A stretch of 64,000 bases of DNA from Thiodiazotropha sp040507225 (GTDB lineage Bacteria > Pseudomonadota > Gammaproteobacteria > Chromatiales > Chromatiaceae): NCBI GenBank assembly GCA_040507225.1, contig JBEVVG010000001.1:248001-312000 (forward strand), written 5' to 3'. Within the stretch, counting starts at the first letter, position 1. Each line of letters begins with the position of its first letter. Of the stretch, positions 45,853-53,446 are shown in pieces. A program made the translations under genes and the position numbers. Under the pieces are notes generated by a model that did no database searches, had not been told where the DNA came from, and worked only from the letters and a program-made list of their open reading frames with translations.

Positions 45853-46604
45853 GCATACAACCGGGCAAACAGCCGAAACGGGATATCAAAACCCGTCTCG
45901 ATGAACCGGACGATGCGCTGAAGAGTTATCTCGATACGCTACTGTCCGAAATCGATACGCCACCTGTCAGTAAGTCGCGCACCAAGGCGGCGCCGTCACG
46001 GTCTGAGGCGAAGCGTGAGACAGCGGTCGAGCCACCGCTGATGGAGCCCCTCCAACCAGTCGCGAAAGCAAAGGTTAAAGAGCCTATCCCGGATGCCGAT
46101 ATCCAGATAAAGGAACAGGCTGAGCCCGAGCTGCAGGATGCGCCCGAACCGGACCGTTCTGAGCAAGCGCCGCAGTGGGCGGAGCAACCCTTCCAGGTGC
46201 TGTTGTTCAAGGTCCACGGAATCACCATGGGGATACCCCTGAATGCCCTGATGGGTATTCTCAAATACCCGGGTCAGGCCAAGCAGTTGCCGGGACAGCC
46301 GGGCTGGTCGCTGGGCGTGGTGCTGAACCGTGAGGACAAGGTCGTGGTCATTGACACCGCGCGCCTGCTGATGCCGGAGCGGGTCGATCCCGAACAGGCC
46401 AATGCGCCCCGCCATCTTTTGCTGATCGGGCAGGGGGACAGGGCCCTGGCGGTGGATGCGATTTGCGAGACCCGGCAGATGGAGAAAGAGCAGATTCGTT
46501 GGCGCCGGGGTGCACAGACCCGTCCCTGGTACGCCGGTATCATCATTCAGGAGTTGAGTGTGCTGCTCGATGTGGATGGCGTACTGTCTCTGCTGGCGGC
46601 CTGA
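45849..46604 (+). CDS. parP: ParP-like protein with C-terminal CheW domain
   Basis: A 251-residue protein. The first half (about 1-110) is charged and Pro/Glu-rich without defined structure (KPKRDIKTRLDEPDDAL..., PDADIQIKEQAEPELQDAPEPD). The second half is a CheW-like domain with VLLFKVHGITMGIPLNALMGIL, WSLGVVLNREDKVVVIDTARLL and LLLIGQGDRALAVDAI. This architecture and the coupling to parC match ParP, which links ParC to CheA and stabilises arrays at the pole. The annotation is by architecture and context. Confidence 0.8.
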   Translation: MSIQPGKQPKRDIKTRLDEPDDALKSYLDTLLSEIDTPPVSKSRTKAAPSRSEAKRETAVEPPLMEPLQPVAKAKVKEPIPDADIQIKEQAEPELQDAPEPDRSEQAPQWAEQPFQVLLFKVHGITMGIPLNALMGILKYPGQAKQLPGQPGWSLGVVLNREDKVVVIDTARLLMPERVDPEQANAPRHLLLIGQGDRALAVDAICETRQMEKEQIRWRRGAQTRPWYAGIIIQELSVLLDVDGVLSLLAA

Positions 46605-46681
46605 CAGGCGCCGTCTGGACAGGGCGGGATGCGACGCGGGTCATGAACACTATGACGCAGAAGCGATAGAGGTATGAGAAC

Positions 46682-47164
46682 ATGGGTTTTGAAGATGACG
46701 ACGAAGGCGGCGGCGGCCCGCTGATTCAGTTTGTGACATTCATCCTCATGGACGAAGTGTATGGCATCAATGTCATGCAGGTGCAGGAGGTATTGCGTGT
46801 CACCGAGATCGCGCCGGTGCCCGGTGCCCCCAGCTATGTCCTGGGCATCGTCAATCTGCGGGGTAACGTGGTGACCGTCATCGATACCCGCAAGCGCTTT
46901 GGACTGGCATCCACGGAAGTGGATGACGCCAGCCGTATCATCGTCATTGAATCTGAGCGGCAGGTAGTGGGTATCCTGGTGGACGCGGTGGCTGAGGTTG
47001 TGGAGTTACGGGAAAACGAGATCGATGCCGCGCCGAACGTGGGCACGGAAGAGAGTTCCCGCTACATCCAGGGTGTCGCCACCCAGGAGGACCGGCTGTT
47101 GATTCTGGTCGATCTGAACAAACTGCTGACAGATGAGGAGTGGCAGGAAATCAGTATGTACTGA
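46682..47164 (+). CDS. cheW: Chemotaxis coupling protein CheW
   Basis: CheW of 160 residues, coupling receptors to CheA. Core motifs are FVTFILMDEVYGINVMQVQEVL, GAPSYVLGIVNLRGNVVTVIDTRKRFGL and VVGILVDAVAEVVEL, with RYIQGVATQEDRLLILVDLNKLL at the end. It is separated from parP by 77 bases. Confidence 0.97.
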   Translation: MGFEDDDEGGGGPLIQFVTFILMDEVYGINVMQVQEVLRVTEIAPVPGAPSYVLGIVNLRGNVVTVIDTRKRFGLASTEVDDASRIIVIESERQVVGILVDAVAEVVELRENEIDAAPNVGTEESSRYIQGVATQEDRLLILVDLNKLLTDEEWQEISMY

Positions 47165-47369
47165 TACCCCTGCCGTGTTGTGACCGGACGCGAAGTTCTG
47201 GGTGTAACTGACTGTTATTCATCTATTGGTAAGGCGTTGCAGTCGACGCTGGATTGATACGGACCTGGCAATTGCGCTATCCGAAACCGGCTTGCATAGG
47301 GTATGTCCGCGGATTTTCAGGCTATCTTTATGGGAGTGGGGTTGATCTGAGCAGAAGGGAACAGAAAAC

Positions 47370-47543
47370 ATGGCTGAAATCGGAGGACAGAATCCGCTCA
47401 ATCCGTTGTACCCGGTGAGTCGGCCGAAGCCACCCATGCGCCGAGAGCGACCGAGAAAACCGGACGACCAGACTCGCCAGGAAAAAAAGAAGAACCCGAA
47501 TCACAAAGATGACGACAAGCCGCATATTGACGAATACGCCTGA
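47370..47543 (+). CDS. Small conserved-position protein between cheW and DUF2802 gene
   Basis: A 57-codon gene starting at ATG 47370 after AAGGGA. The product is Pro, Lys, Arg and Asp-rich (NPLNPLYPVSRPKPPMRR, then RQEKKKNPNHKDDDKPHIDEYA) and looks disordered. In Pseudomonas a small hypothetical gene occupies the same place between cheW and the DUF2802 gene, so position supports reality. No function is known. Confidence 0.7.
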   Translation: MAEIGGQNPLNPLYPVSRPKPPMRRERPRKPDDQTRQEKKKNPNHKDDDKPHIDEYA

Positions 47544-47572
47544 AGTCTTAACTGAAACCGAGGTCTCGACCG

Positions 47573-47974
47573 GTGGCTGAATCCGTGATGCAGGGGATTT
47601 TACCCCTTCTGACCCTGATCCTTATCGGCGCGCTGGTGGTCCTGTATCGCGCGCTGAAGCAATCCCGTGAGCAGATTGACCGGCAAAACAGGGAGGTCGC
47701 CACCCTCAAACAGACCGTGGCGGCCCTGTGTTCAAGCGCTGTGGGGGTCGATCGACGGGTGAACCGTCTGGAGCGCCAGGGGCGCGACCTCGAAGAGCGA
47801 CAGGACAGCATGGAGCAGACCTCGCAACAGGGGGATCCCCCATACAGTGACGCGATTCGCATGGTTCAGGCGGGGGCGACACCGCAACAACTGGTCGAGG
47901 AACTGGGTATCAGTCGGGACGCGGCGGACCTGATTCTCATGATTCATGGCGGCGCAAGACACGAAGAAGTCTGA
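47573..47974 (+). CDS. DUF2802 protein at the end of the che operon
   Basis: About 133 residues from GTG 47573 (GAGG about nine bases upstream). One membrane helix (about 9-27, ILPLLTLILIGALVVLYRAL) is followed by a coiled-coil stretch rich in Arg, Gln, Glu (about 28-85), then a short helical bundle with DAIRMVQAGATPQQLVEELGISRDAADLILMIHG. That C-terminal pattern defines DUF2802, which closes flagellar/che operons in many Gammaproteobacteria. Function unknown. Confidence 0.85.
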   Translation: MAESVMQGILPLLTLILIGALVVLYRALKQSREQIDRQNREVATLKQTVAALCSSAVGVDRRVNRLERQGRDLEERQDSMEQTSQQGDPPYSDAIRMVQAGATPQQLVEELGISRDAADLILMIHGGARHEEV

Positions 47975-48039
47975 TTCCCCGAATTCGCAAACAAGGGATT
48001 TGCACGGTTGTCATGCAAGATCGGTCGACACCGCTCCGG

Positions 48040-48870
48040 TCAGGACTTTTCTGCAGTGATGTAACAGATCCAGCCCGCGTCCGCTTCACCCTGCTCAACC
48101 GGGACAAAGATTCCATCGGCCTCTCCCTCCTCATCGAACCCCTGCCAGTAAATGGTGATCCTGCCAAACCCGACTTCCTCGAGCAGTTCGCGCACCTCGG
48201 GAAGGCTCCATAGCCGCCAGTCGTAGGTAAATGCCCGTTCCATTCTGGAGCCGTCCTCGAAATCGAAGTGAATGTGGCAGATCAGGTTGCCGCTGATGGG
48301 GTCGTACTTTTCCTGTTCCCAGACATAGGTGAAGCTCCCCTGGCCATCCTCGATCTCGCGCTCTTCCTCGATCTCTTTATACGAGTCATAGCCACCGTAG
48401 GCGTCCATGAAGAACACCCCATCATCGGCCAGATCCTGGTAGACCCGCTTGAAATAGCGTTTCAGCTGCTTGCGTTCCTTGAACAGCCAGTAACTGAAAT
48501 TCATCGCCGAGATGATCTCCATGGGTTCAGTCTTCGCTGAAAGCACATTCTCTTCCAGCAGGGTGACCCGTTTGCGCTCAGCGGGTTTCAATTCAGCCAG
48601 TTGATGGTCCCGGCCCCATTGCAACACCTCGCTGTCAAGGTCGACGCCAATGGCATGGTTGCGCTTACGTCGGCGCACCCATTCGCAACATACATTGGCG
48701 GTACCGCAGAAGTCCTCGCGCAACCGCGTGGCGCGGCGCTTGCGCAGGGTTTTGAAAGTGTCATCGATGAAATCGATCTCGGCCTCGGAACACTGAACCG
48801 AGAGCTCGTAAAGACGGTGGCGATCCGCCTGATCCGCAAGGGTGGGGGATTTTTTCTTAGTTTTCGACAT
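48040..48870 (-). CDS. Class I SAM-dependent methyltransferase, substrate unknown
   Basis: A 276-residue cytosolic protein on the minus strand. SAM-binding elements are LREDFCGTANVCCEWVRR (motif I variant), AIGVDLDSEVLQWG (acidic ribose-binding end of strand 2) and FSYWLFKERKQLKRYFKRVYQDLADDGVFFMDAYGG. The C-terminal half has an acidic beta-rich cap (FTYVWEQEKYDPISG, RAFTYDWRLWSLPEV). I do not recognise a specific substrate. It converges on the flagellar operon and is divergent from the ybaK-like gene. Confidence 0.85.
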   Translation of the reverse strand: MSKTKKKSPTLADQADRHRLYELSVQCSEAEIDFIDDTFKTLRKRRATRLREDFCGTANVCCEWVRRRKRNHAIGVDLDSEVLQWGRDHQLAELKPAERKRVTLLEENVLSAKTEPMEIISAMNFSYWLFKERKQLKRYFKRVYQDLADDGVFFMDAYGGYDSYKEIEEEREIEDGQGSFTYVWEQEKYDPISGNLICHIHFDFEDGSRMERAFTYDWRLWSLPEVRELLEEVGFGRITIYWQGFDEEGEADGIFVPVEQGEADAGWICYITAEKS

Positions 48871-48995
48871 TTTTGTGATTGGACTATTGCTTCTATTGAA
48901 AACGGGTCAGTACCCTGCGCAGCTGAGCAATGCATCGGCTGCGTTATACAGAGAGCAAACTATACTCAACAGAGAAAAACAATACGAGGTGGATC

Positions 48996-49466
48996 ATGGC
49001 CATCGCAATCACGCTCAAGGAGTACCTGCACAACCATCACTCGCTTTTTGAGGTCATCGAACATCGCCGCACCGACTCGGCGCTGCGGACTGCCGAGGCG
49101 GCCCATGTCCCGGGGGATCAAATGGTCAAGTCTGTGCTGCTGGGGGACGATGACAGTTATCTGCTGGCTGTGATACCGGCCACTCACAGTCTGCGCCTGC
49201 AGGATCTTGCCAAACTGACCGGGCGCCATCTCACCTTCATCAACGAAGCCGAACTCAGCCAGGCGTTCGCCGACTGCGAACCCGGAGCACTGCCACCCGT
49301 GGGCAGCCCCTACGGCATCGAGACCCTGGTTGAGGCCCGCTTGTTTCAGCAACAGGACCTGTATTTCGAATCCGGCGACCACTGCAGGCTCATTCACATG
49401 AGCGTAGAGGCGTTCAGGGATCTTCAGGACGAAGCACAAATCGGGGTTTTCAGTCAGCATTTGTGA
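48996..49466 (+). CDS. YbaK/EbsC-type aminoacyl-tRNA deacylase
   Basis: A 156-residue YbaK-fold protein. The start at 48996 has GAGGTGG upstream; an earlier frame start at 48930 is not needed. Motifs are HRRTDSALRTAEAAHVPGDQMVKSVLL, LAVIPATHSLRLQDLAKLTG and GALPPVGSPYGIETLVEARL. Family members hydrolyse misacylated tRNAs; the precise substrate of this type is uncertain. It is a lone gene upstream of tRNA-Ser. Confidence 0.88.
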   Translation: MAIAITLKEYLHNHHSLFEVIEHRRTDSALRTAEAAHVPGDQMVKSVLLGDDDSYLLAVIPATHSLRLQDLAKLTGRHLTFINEAELSQAFADCEPGALPPVGSPYGIETLVEARLFQQQDLYFESGDHCRLIHMSVEAFRDLQDEAQIGVFSQHL

Positions 49467-49657
49467 CCCTGCACTCAAGGGACAGTGTATATCAAAGACC
49501 CCAGGCGGGAGCCGTTAAGTAGCGTAATATCATATAGTTATGACTAAATTCATGACCCTGGGCGATGACCGGGGTGATGTTTGAGCAAATCGCAGATGCC
49601 AAACCCAGCGGATTTCAGACTTCCAGGAAGTGCGTTCTGAACTCAGACCTCAGCCAT

Positions 49658-49686
49658 TTGATTCCAATGTAAAACTAGTTTAACCT
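49658..49686 (+). promoter_or_regulatory. Sigma-70 promoter for tRNA-Ser
   Basis: TTGATT at 49658-49663, 17-base spacer, TAACCT at 49681-49686, 16 bases before the tRNA. Confidence 0.55.
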
Positions 49687-49702
49687 TGCGCCTCCAAAAT
49701 CT

Positions 49703-49793
49703 GGAGAGATGTCCGAGTGGCTGAAGGAGCACGCCTGGAAAGTGTGTATACGTTAATAGCGTATCGAGGGTTCGAATCCCTCTCTCTCCGCCA
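49703..49793 (+). tRNA. tRNA-Ser (anticodon GGA)
   Basis: A class II tRNA of 91 bases including encoded CCA. The acceptor stem GGAGAGA pairs with TCTCTCC, the anticodon GGA sits in CTGGAAA, and a long variable arm (TATACGTTAATAGCGTA) precedes the T-arm GGTTCGAATCC. Degraded inverted copies of its 3' end occur downstream. Confidence 0.97.
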
Positions 49794-49796
49794 AGC

Positions 49797-49829
49797 AAAA
49801 AAAAAGGGCCCCACAAGGGCCTTTTTTTT
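49797..49829 (+). terminator. Terminator after tRNA-Ser
   Basis: An A9-GGGCC...GGCC-T9 hairpin directly after the CCA. The pairing extends through GC and even into CCAAG/CTTGG, overlapping the tRNA end. It is symmetric enough to act both ways. Confidence 0.8.
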
Positions 49830-49871
49830 TGCTTGGCGGAGTGAAAGGATTTGATTCGAACCCTTCGTTCG
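49817..49871 (+). repeat. Inverted degraded copy of the tRNA-Ser 3' end (first copy)
   Basis: Read on the minus strand, this segment contains GGGTTCGAATC and CTCCGCCAAG, i.e. the T-arm and acceptor end of the adjacent tRNA-Ser with a three-base insertion and substitutions. The same block, with fewer acceptor-stem changes, recurs at 50228-50282. Confidence 0.7.
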
Positions 49872-50186
49872 ACCAGGAGCATCAGCGACGCAGGACGCCG
49901 CAGCGCAGCGCAGGCGCCCCGATGGGGTGAGCGCAGCGAATCACCAGGAGCATCAGCGACGCAGGACGCCGCAGCGCAGCGCAGGCGCCCCGATGGGGTG
50001 AGCGCAGCGAATCACCAGGAGCATCAGCGACGCNNNNNNNNNNNNNNNNNNNNNNNNNNNNNNNNNNNNNNNNNNNNNNNNNNNNNNNNNNNNNNNNNNN
50101 NNNNNNNNNNNNNNNNNNNNNNNNNNNNNNNNNAGGACGCCGCAGCGCAGCGCAGGCGCCCCGATGGGGTGAGCGCAGCGAATCAA
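49872..50186 (+). repeat. Tandem array of a 71-bp GC-rich repeat, interrupted by gap
   Basis: Units start ACCAGGAGCATCAGCGACGC at 49872, 49943 and 50014, a period of exactly 71 bases, and are near identical. After the run of Ns the sequence resumes inside a unit and the last copy ends at about 50185. The number of units in the gap is unknown. A shorter diverged copy lies at 50283-50358. Confidence 0.9.
50034..50133. other. Assembly gap (100 N)
   Basis: A run of exactly 100 Ns, the usual placeholder for a gap of unknown size, inside the 71-bp tandem repeat. The true distance between flanks is unknown and frames crossing it are artefacts. Confidence 0.98.
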
Positions 50187-50227
50187 TCCCTCCCTTCAGT
50201 ACGCAACCAGGCCATGGAGTCCCTCAT

Positions 50228-50358
50228 GGGCCTTTTTTTTGCTTGGCGGAGAGAGAGGATTTGATTCGAACCCTTCGTTCGACCAGAAGCATCAGCGACG
50301 CAGGACACCGCAGCGCAGGCGCCCTGAAGGGGTGAACGCAGCGAATCACCAGGAGCAA
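50228..50358 (+). repeat. Second copy of the tRNA-Ser-derived and GC-rich repeat block
   Basis: It repeats 49817-49955 in order: GGGCC-T8-GCTTGGCGGAG, the inverted tRNA-Ser 3' end (here with GAGAGAGAGG, closer to the tRNA), CCCTTCGTTCGACCAG, then a shortened 71-bp-type unit. Confidence 0.75.
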
Positions 50359-50362
50359 TTTT

Positions 50363-50391
50363 CTCGTTCCCACGCGGAGCGTGGCAACGAG
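50363..50391. repeat. REP-like palindrome
   Basis: CTCGTTCCCACG, loop CGGAG, CGTGGCAACGAG: 12-base arms with one mismatch. This motif family (CTCGTTCCCACGCTCCGCGTGGGAACGAG type) is dispersed in many proteobacterial genomes. It lies nine bases beyond the end of the diguanylate cyclase gene. Confidence 0.75.
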
Positions 50392-50399
50392 ATAAGCCG

Positions 50400-51773
50400 T
50401 CATACTGGGTGGTCGGGTTGATAATCCTTGTTCGCAGGGTCGTAGCTGCGAATCCTGTCCCGTCCAGACGCTTTCGCTTCGTACATTGCGGTATCGGCCT
50501 GCTTGAGCAAATCCTCGGCTGAGTAGTGATCAGGCTGGTACAGGGTAATCCCGATACTGGCCGTGCAGTGCCACGATAGGAAACCATCATCCTCAGCATC
50601 CTTCTTGTAAGTCAGCCGAAAGGGTTCGGCCAGACGCTGCCGCATCTGCTCTGCCAGATGTTGGGCTTGCTCTGTGGCTGAGTTCGTTGTTACGGAGAGC
50701 CCGGAGAGAATGACCACGAATTCATCCCCACCGAAGCGTGCCACCGTATCCGTTTCGCGTAGACATGCCTGAATCCGCTTCGCCGCATCGATCAGCAACA
50801 GGTCACCGAGATCATGACCATGCTGATCATTGAGCTCCTTGAAATTATCAAGATCCAGAAATATCACGGCGGCATGTTTGCCGTTGCGCCTGCTTGTTGC
50901 CATGGCCTGGTGCAGACGATCGTTCAGCAGCCGACGGTTAGGTAAACCCGTGAGCGGGTCGTAAAAAGCCAACTGGCGAATTTCATCCTCCAAGAGTATG
51001 CGTTCGGTGATGTCCCGGGCGATCTTGGAGGCGCCAATGACCTGTCCGCGTTCGTCCCGGAGTGGCGAGATGACGACGGAGACGGTAACCAGACGTCCGT
51101 CCTTGCGCATTCTCTGGGCTTCGAATTCCGGGACCCGTTCACCCCGGCGCAGCCTTTCCAGTAATCCCTGCTCCTGATCTTCGGTGCCTGGGACAAACAA
51201 CATTGCGATCGGTTGACCCACGGCTTCACGGGACGTGTAGCCAAATATGTACTCCGCACCGGCGTTCCAGCTGGTGATGATACCGTCCAGGTCTTTGCTG
51301 ATGATTGCGTCATTCGAGGAATCAACAATGGCTTCCAGACGGTGTGACTCGCGCAGTCGCTCCGCGAGGACTTCGGAAGCATCGCGCCAGGATCGATGCA
51401 CCAGGTAAGCCAGACTGCTCATCAGCACACCGTCAAGCACCAGAAAGCTCCATAGCAGGCGGTCATAGTGATGCGCGATGGCAAAACTGTCGAAGGGCTG
51501 CAGACTGATATAAGCGCTGGTCATCGCCACAATCAGGGTTGAAAGCAGTCCGGGTCCAAGCCCGCCGACGAAAGCCGAGGCGATCACTGGTAGCACCATC
51601 ACAATCAGAAGTGGCCGGTGGATGAAAACCCCCGCGATGTGTGCGCGCAGGATCAGACCGCCGACGGTGACCGCGATGGCAAACAGGTACCCGCCCAAGG
51701 AGGGCAGTGGGAACAGGCGGTTACTCTGGAATGTAAGGCGGGCGTTGCGGCCCGGCAGTTTTTTCGCAGGCAT
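50400..51773 (-). CDS. Membrane diguanylate cyclase (DUF4118-PAS-GGDEF)
   Basis: A protein of 457 residues. Three to four N-terminal membrane helices (about 25-125) resemble the KdpD-type DUF4118 region (RPLLIVMVLPVIASAFVGGLGPG). They are followed by a PAS domain (about 145-265, SNDAIISKDLDGIITSWNAGAEYIFGYTSREA) with its PAC motif, and a GGDEF domain with intact GGDEF and an RETD inhibitory site five residues before it. No EAL domain is present, so it should only make c-di-GMP. The start has GAGG eight bases upstream. It is downstream of cbbR on the same strand, separated by 395 bases. Confidence 0.9.
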   Translation of the reverse strand: MPAKKLPGRNARLTFQSNRLFPLPSLGGYLFAIAVTVGGLILRAHIAGVFIHRPLLIVMVLPVIASAFVGGLGPGLLSTLIVAMTSAYISLQPFDSFAIAHHYDRLLWSFLVLDGVLMSSLAYLVHRSWRDASEVLAERLRESHRLEAIVDSSNDAIISKDLDGIITSWNAGAEYIFGYTSREAVGQPIAMLFVPGTEDQEQGLLERLRRGERVPEFEAQRMRKDGRLVTVSVVISPLRDERGQVIGASKIARDITERILLEDEIRQLAFYDPLTGLPNRRLLNDRLHQAMATSRRNGKHAAVIFLDLDNFKELNDQHGHDLGDLLLIDAAKRIQACLRETDTVARFGGDEFVVILSGLSVTTNSATEQAQHLAEQMRQRLAEPFRLTYKKDAEDDGFLSWHCTASIGITLYQPDHYSAEDLLKQADTAMYEAKASGRDRIRSYDPANKDYQPDHPV

Positions 51774-52168
51774 GTGTTTGCCTCATGAGTTCCCAGTGCC
51801 TGAGACCTTGTCTACCAATACGGGTAGCGGCTGACATGACTGCTAATTAAGCATTGATTTGTAGGGTAATCCTGATCCCCCGGTCAACCAGGATGTGCAA
51901 TCACGACAGATCCTGACCGGCTGGCACCCGCCTGCATATCTTCGCCAGGCTACATGCGGGTCTGAAGGGGATGGGAGTCGTCAGTTAACTGAGGCCTGTA
52001 TTCATAAAATCATATTGTTAGGGGCTTCAGGCCTGCCCTTGCCCGGTGTTGCGGCACTTCACAGAGCCACAGCCGTTAACTGCGATCTGTGCCTTGATCA
52101 AGGGCAGGCTAGAAGCCCTGAAGGCGACACACTAAGTTGCCGGGTTAATAGTGGTATCTGTGACCTGA
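51774..52168. other. 395-base intergenic region between cbbR and the cyclase gene
   Basis: No gene. It contains the structured inverted repeat at 52021-52119 and a perfect CAGTTAACTG palindrome at about 51982. Confidence 0.5.
52021..52119. repeat. 21-bp inverted repeat enclosing 57 bases, nested stems
   Basis: Arms 52021-52041 and 52099-52119 match as reverse complements with three mismatches (core CTGCCCTTG/CAAGGGCAG). Inside, GGCAC..ACAGA and TCTGTGCC can form a second stem. No T-run follows on either strand. It could end or process the carboxysome transcript, or be a small RNA or a mobile-repeat remnant. Confidence 0.6.
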
Positions 52169-53182
52169 TCAGGCGTCCGGCTCTGGCAGGTAGGATTCGA
52201 GCTGAGGCCAGGACTCGCGCATTTTTGCGGTGACCTTTGGCTCGATCTTGAGCGTGAACTCAAGAAATTCCTTGGCCACGGGAGAGAGTTCCTTGCCTTT
52301 GGGGTAGACGATGTACCACTGCCTGAGGAGCGGAAAACCTTCCACATCCAGCAGCGCGACCGGCCCATTCGCCCCCTCCAGGGCGAGGGTGTGCAAGGAC
52401 AGTACCGACAGCCCGAGCCCTCCCACTATTGCATGCTTGATCGCCTCGTTGCTGCCCAGTTCCATGCGCACTTTGGGGCGTAGATCGTTTTGCGCGAAGA
52501 TCTTGAGTGTGGCGTCCCGGATTCCGGAACCGGGTTCGCGAAGAATAAAGGGTTCATCGGCGATGCGCTGAATCGACACACCGGTTTGACCTACCAGCGG
52601 GTGGTTACGTGGCGCCATCACCACCAGTGGATTGGGCGCGAATGGAAAGGCATTGATGTCGGACAAATCGGTGGGTGTGTGACCCATGATATACAGGTCG
52701 TCCTCGTTACGGTTGATCCGCTCGATGATTCGGTCGCGGTTGGAAACCTTGAGGGCCACGTCGATACCCGGATACTGTTGACAGAATTCACCCAACACTT
52801 CGGGTGCGAAATATTTCGCGGTGGTGATGACTCCGAGACGTAGACGGCCACGACGTATGCCTTTGATCTCGGCAACCTTCATCTCGAAATTCGCCAGGGA
52901 TTCGAAAATGGTGCGGCAGGATCGGTACAGTTCGTTGCCGGCCTCGGTGGGCCTGACATTGCGACCCACCTGTTCGAACAGGGGCATGCCGATTGAATCG
53001 GCCAGTTTCTTGGTCTGCATCGACACCGTGGGCTGAGTCAGAAACAGCTCTTCCGCCGCCCGGGTGAAACTGCCGAGCCGGACGATGGCCTCGAATACCT
53101 GAAGCTGGCGCAAGGTGGCGTAACGCATCAGGTAGTCGGGCATCATCGCAGGCGGTGTGTAGGTCGGCTCACTGTATGGCAT
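52169..53182 (-). CDS. cbbR: LysR-type regulator CbbR
   Basis: A LysR-type regulator of about 337 residues. The helix-turn-helix lies at about 20-75 (LRQLQVFEAIVRLGSFTRAAEELFLTQPTVSMQTKKL), and is followed by the effector domain with LRLGVITTAKYFAPEVLG, RDRIIERI and EPGSGIRDATLKIF. The wording of both domains is that of CbbR proteins, which sense metabolites such as RuBP or NADPH and activate Calvin-cycle operons. Several in-frame Met codons make the exact start uncertain; 53182 or one of the next Mets are possible. It is on the same strand as, and at the far end of, the cso operon, not divergent from cbbL as in many autotrophs. Confidence 0.88.
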   Translation of the reverse strand: MPYSEPTYTPPAMMPDYLMRYATLRQLQVFEAIVRLGSFTRAAEELFLTQPTVSMQTKKLADSIGMPLFEQVGRNVRPTEAGNELYRSCRTIFESLANFEMKVAEIKGIRRGRLRLGVITTAKYFAPEVLGEFCQQYPGIDVALKVSNRDRIIERINRNEDDLYIMGHTPTDLSDINAFPFAPNPLVVMAPRNHPLVGQTGVSIQRIADEPFILREPGSGIRDATLKIFAQNDLRPKVRMELGSNEAIKHAIVGGLGLSVLSLHTLALEGANGPVALLDVEGFPLLRQWYIVYPKGKELSPVAKEFLEFTLKIEPKVTAKMRESWPQLESYLPEPDA

Positions 53183-53239
53183 TGCTGTTCTCGTTGCTGG
53201 ACGCTCGAATGTGGATTATAGCGACATCCCGGCTGCCGT

Positions 53240-53446
53240 TCAGTCCGGCCAAACCCTGCGGCTTGCCTGGTAGGTGTCAGTGCGACCGCGATTTTTTGTT
53301 GCCGCCGGTTTTTGCGCGGTTGCCGCTCGCGTCCTTGGTGCCGGGCTGGCTTTTTTTCGGCTCACAGGTGCCTTCTTGGTGGTGCCTGCCTTGGTGCGAC
53401 GAATCGACGCCACAAGCTGATCACCGGTTTTGTCATTGCGGGTCAC
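53240..53446 (-). CDS. mcdB: Probable McdB, small carboxysome-positioning adaptor
   Basis: A 68-residue, Lys/Ala/Arg-rich, mostly disordered protein. Its start overlaps the stop of the upstream ParA-type gene by four bases, so the pair is co-translated. The N-terminus has a short ordered motif (KTGDQLVASIRRTK), the middle is a basic Ala/Pro/Lys tract, and a Trp stands three residues from the end (RRVWPD). Small disordered proteins with a Trp near the C-terminus, encoded directly after a ParA-type ATPase in cso loci, are McdB, which loads McdA onto carboxysomes. The identification comes from context, size and the terminal Trp, not from sequence search. Confidence 0.7.
   Translation of the reverse strand: MTRNDKTGDQLVASIRRTKAGTTKKAPVSRKKASPAPRTRAATAQKPAATKNRGRTDTYQASRRVWPD

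Noticed and set aside
49643..49882. Minus-strand frame containing GERGIRTLDTLL
   Set aside because: This well-known spurious protein is the antisense translation of tRNA-Ser.
49872..50186. CRISPR array
   Set aside because: The 71-bp units are contiguous and identical without variable spacers, so this is a tandem repeat.
49851..50264. Frame across the tandem repeat and Ns
   Set aside because: It crosses an assembly gap and translates a non-coding repeat.
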